Shown here piece after piece: positions 61,485-64,000 of a stretch of 64,000 nt of DNA. Origin of the DNA: Massilia rubra (GTDB lineage Bacteria > Pseudomonadota > Gammaproteobacteria > Burkholderiales > Burkholderiaceae_D); contig NZ_VUYU01000019.1 in assembly GCF_011682065.1 (NCBI RefSeq), positions 1-64,000 of the forward strand, in the 5' to 3' direction. Both the position numbers and the translations under genes were made by a program. The notes under the pieces are model-generated. The model was not told the origin of the DNA. It was given only the letters and a program-made list of their open reading frames with translations, and searched no databases. Positions within the stretch are counted from its first letter, which is position 1; each line of letters begins with the position of its first letter.

Positions 61485-64000
61485 ATGCGGCGATTTGAAT
61501 TGAGTGATGACGTTTCGAGCAAATTCTGGCAAGTCGACCAGGGAGGCAACGATCTTCATATCTGCTTCGGAAAAATCGGGAGCGCCGGCCAGCGCCAGTG
61601 CAAAAACTACGCCGACGAGGCCATGGCCGGCACCGCGATGGAAAAGCTGATCCGCGAAAAAACCGCCAAGGGCTATGCCGAAATCGCAGCCGGCGAGGTG
61701 CTGGCAGTGGCGGCGAGCGCGCCGACAGTGGCCAGTGCCGCCGGGCCGGCCATCCTGTCGCCGGAACTGGCCGCGCACGCCCTGCCCTCGCGCAGTCATC
61801 CCGGACCGCCGCCGAGTGCGGATGCCGACGCCAGATGGAATCTGTACCTGGAACGCGTGCGCCAGCACTGCGAGCTGCGTCCGCGATCGACGGGGTCGAT
61901 TTACTTCGCCGCCGTCAACGAAGCCATCGAGCGTATTGCCAATGGCGGGCGGCGCGGCTCGGAAGCATCCGACGCTATATTACTGGCGACCGAAAGCGTT
62001 ATCGCGGCCCGAGCCGGGCTCGCGCGCGACAATGCGTTCATCGACGTACTGGTGGCCGACAAGGGCCTGCTGTACGCCATGGGGATCGTGCTGCGCAGGC
62101 AGCGCTTTGTCATCTCGTACGATAGCATTGACGGCAAGGGCTTCTACCAGATTCACGATCCCGACACCTACGACGATGAGTTTTTCGGCGATACCGAACT
62201 GGCCCTGCGCACCCACCTCGCGCATGCGTCGCAAGACGTCTGGGAACAATGCGTCGAGATGGCGCGCCACGCCGCGCAAGGCCTGGACAGGCGCCGCCGC
62301 CCCTTGCTGGCGGCGCTGCTGCCGGATGTACCCGAGCTGGCCAACGAAATCGCCCTGATGTTGCCGCCGTATCGGGATAACCAGTCCATGTACTGGTCCG
62401 CCAACGATGCCTGGCTGATGGTGTACGCCACCGCGCCCGAGGCGCTCGAGGCGCTGCGCGCGTGGCCGTATCGGCCGATGGGACCTTTTCACGAGTCGCT
62501 CACCGCCGTGGCCTGCGCGATCCAGGATCGCGGGGACGGCGCCTTGGAGGCGCTCCAGGATGGCGTCGACAAGGAAGCGGCGGCCAACGGGCTGGCGTGC
62601 ATCGGCACGGCACAATCGATGACCGTGCTGGCACTGGGCTGCGGCCAGGGCCAGACACCGTTCACGCAACTGTGCGCCGCCGGCCAGCGCTGGCCGGAAG
62701 TGGCCATGACGGTGCTGAGCCAACTGATCGCGAAGGACCACTGCGGCCCCGCCCGCGCACGCCAAGTGCTGGCCAGCATCATGCCGGTCCATGCCAGCCG
62801 CGTTAGCGGCTTGAAGGCGCTGCTGCCCGCGCCGGCATGGAAAGTGCTGTCGGTGGCCGCCGCGCAGTTCATCACTGCGCGCGACTGCGCCGACGCGAGC
62901 GAACTGCCGACGGTCCTGGTCGACCCGCCATGGCACGCGCCCGCACGCAAGGAAGCGCCGCCGTTCGCGCTGGCGCCCTTGCCGCTGGCGCCGGTCGAAA
63001 CCTGGAGCGAGGAAGAACGCCAGCGGTTGCGTGATGAATGGCGCAGTTTTCTCGGTTACACGAGCACTTCGCCGGAGGCACTGGCGCATGCGGTGGACGC
63101 GGTAGCGGCGGCCGATACCGACGGCAGCCTGGCGCGCTGGGTCGACTGCCTGCTGCCGGAGCGCGCGTTCCAGGGACGCACGCTGGAGATCCTCGCACTG
63201 CCCGCACCGGTCAATGCCAGGGTGTGGAACGCGCTGGCCGCCATGGGCATGGACCACCCCGGACAGGCCATCGCCACGCTCGGCCTGGCCGCCCTGCCAG
63301 GACTGGTCGAGACCTGCATCCGCACCCCGGGCCAGCACATAGGCTATGCGCAGTACTTCGGCGCCGTCGAACTGGCGCTGCCGGTGGCGCGCACCTACGC
63401 CACGCTCAAGGGGCGCGCTCTGATCGCTACGGCGCGCGCCTGGCTGCTGCGCTTTCCCGAACACGCCGCCTGCGGCCTGATCGCCGTCGCCCTGGGCCAG
63501 CCCGGCCCGGACCGCGACCACGCGCGGCGCGCCCTGCGCCTGGTGGCCGCCAACGGCCAGCGCGCATTGGTGACGACCGTCGCCAGCCGCTATGGGCAGG
63601 ATGCGGTGGGCGAGGCATTGGGCGCCATGCTCGATGAAAGCGCACTGCGGCTGTATCCCCCAAAAATCGGCAAACTGCCGCCGTTCTGGACACCGCTGGT
63701 CTGGACCCGCCCCCTGTTGGCCGGCAGCGGCAAGGCCTTGCCCGACGCGGCGCTCAATGCGATCGGCATCATGCTGCGTTTTCCGCACAGCGACGGCGTG
63801 TACGCCGGCGTGACCGAGCTCAAACAGGCCTGCACCCCGGCCTCGCTGGCCGACTTTGCGTGGGAGCTTTTCCGCGCCTGGATCGAGGACGGCGCCAAAC
63901 CGAAGGAGGACTGGGCCTTTTATGCGCTTGGCCTGCTCGGCAACGACGATAGCGCGCGCAAGCTCACGCCGTTGCTGCGCGCCTGGCCCGGAGAAAAACT
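61485..64000 (+). CDS. WGR plus DUF4132 protein, gene 4, runs off the window (838 codons seen)
   Basis: Open to the right edge with no stop. The N-terminus is a WGR domain like that of gene 1 (MRRFELSDDVSSKFWQVDQG, ICFGKIGSAGQRQC, LIREKTAKGYAE), followed by the usual LVADKGLLYAMG, RPLLAALLPDVPELANE, IAKDHCGPARARQ and ADFAWELFRAWIEDG segments. The window ends in the RKLTPLLRAWPGEK part, so the DUF4132 C-terminus should follow in the adjacent DNA. AGGA lies 6 bases before ATG 61485. It follows gene 3 by 36 bases and is the fourth paralogue of the same transcription unit. Confidence 0.88.
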   Translation, partial: MRRFELSDDVSSKFWQVDQGGNDLHICFGKIGSAGQRQCKNYADEAMAGTAMEKLIREKTAKGYAEIAAGEVLAVAASAPTVASAAGPAILSPELAAHALPSRSHPGPPPSADADARWNLYLERVRQHCELRPRSTGSIYFAAVNEAIERIANGGRRGSEASDAILLATESVIAARAGLARDNAFIDVLVADKGLLYAMGIVLRRQRFVISYDSIDGKGFYQIHDPDTYDDEFFGDTELALRTHLAHASQDVWEQCVEMARHAAQGLDRRRRPLLAALLPDVPELANEIALMLPPYRDNQSMYWSANDAWLMVYATAPEALEALRAWPYRPMGPFHESLTAVACAIQDRGDGALEALQDGVDKEAAANGLACIGTAQSMTVLALGCGQGQTPFTQLCAAGQRWPEVAMTVLSQLIAKDHCGPARARQVLASIMPVHASRVSGLKALLPAPAWKVLSVAAAQFITARDCADASELPTVLVDPPWHAPARKEAPPFALAPLPLAPVETWSEEERQRLRDEWRSFLGYTSTSPEALAHAVDAVAAADTDGSLARWVDCLLPERAFQGRTLEILALPAPVNARVWNALAAMGMDHPGQAIATLGLAALPGLVETCIRTPGQHIGYAQYFGAVELALPVARTYATLKGRALIATARAWLLRFPEHAACGLIAVALGQPGPDRDHARRALRLVAANGQRALVTTVASRYGQDAVGEALGAMLDESALRLYPPKIGKLPPFWTPLVWTRPLLAGSGKALPDAALNAIGIMLRFPHSDGVYAGVTELKQACTPASLADFAWELFRAWIEDGAKPKEDWAFYALGLLGNDDSARKLTPLLRAWPGEK

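Overview
The window looks like a chromosomal piece of a high-GC betaproteobacterium of the Oxalobacteraceae (Massilia, Duganella or Telluria type). The evidence is the rpsF-priB-rpsR-rplI block next to dnaB, the alaA-hom and bcp-phoH pairs, Bug/TctC-type binding proteins, a short Gram-negative porin, and paired PulE-like ATPases. The family assignment is an inference from gene content and order; no 16S gene is present.

Layout. 1-3.7 kb: lower-GC, phage-like accessory DNA. It has four small translationally coupled genes, a KilA-N protein and two divergent ribbon-helix-helix (Arc-type) regulators around a four-site operator-like array. It ends close to the 3' end of a tRNA-Pro(GGG), a common integration site. 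4-9.3 kb: a KaiC-like double ATPase followed by a hybrid histidine kinase, convergent with a second hybrid kinase. 9.4-13.5 kb: an LplT-PlsC fusion, an XRE regulator and two exported proteins. 13.5-22 kb: a solute-uptake island (ABC ATPase, fused permease, binding protein, TctC-like binding protein, porin) divergent from a TctD/TctE-type two-component system. 22-28.6 kb: hom, alaA, an Mth938 protein, bcp and phoH (housekeeping). 28.6-38 kb: an AraC remnant, a FecR-domain protein, a two-partner secretion pair whose exoprotein ends in 23 cysteine-rich 19-residue repeats, and a CHASE2 adenylate cyclase. 38-45.8 kb: an MBL hydrolase, two PulE-like ATPases (one with a GAF domain), a signal peptidase I and small proteins. 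45.8-53 kb: a Pit phosphate transporter with its DUF47 partner, dnaB, the rpsF operon, a DUF29 protein, lexA behind two LexA boxes, and a Sel1-like exported protein.

53.2 kb to the window end: the most unusual part. Four consecutive same-strand paralogues of the MolR/YehI type (DUF4132 C-terminus) are packed head to tail. Genes 1 and 4 begin with a WGR domain and genes 2 and 3 do not. Gene 2 is a miniature in which the N-terminal and C-terminal parts are joined in frame with about 770 central residues missing. Gene 4 is open at the window edge. The function of this family is not established, and a tandem amplification with a mini-paralogue deserves follow-up.

Likely interactions. The KaiC protein and the downstream kinase probably form one signalling unit. 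The TctDE pair probably controls the divergent porin/uptake cluster. The TpsB-TpsA-FecR genes form one operon directly downstream of the CHASE2 cyclase on the same strand. LexA represses itself. The first of the two divergent RHH regulators probably controls the phage-like operon from the operator array.
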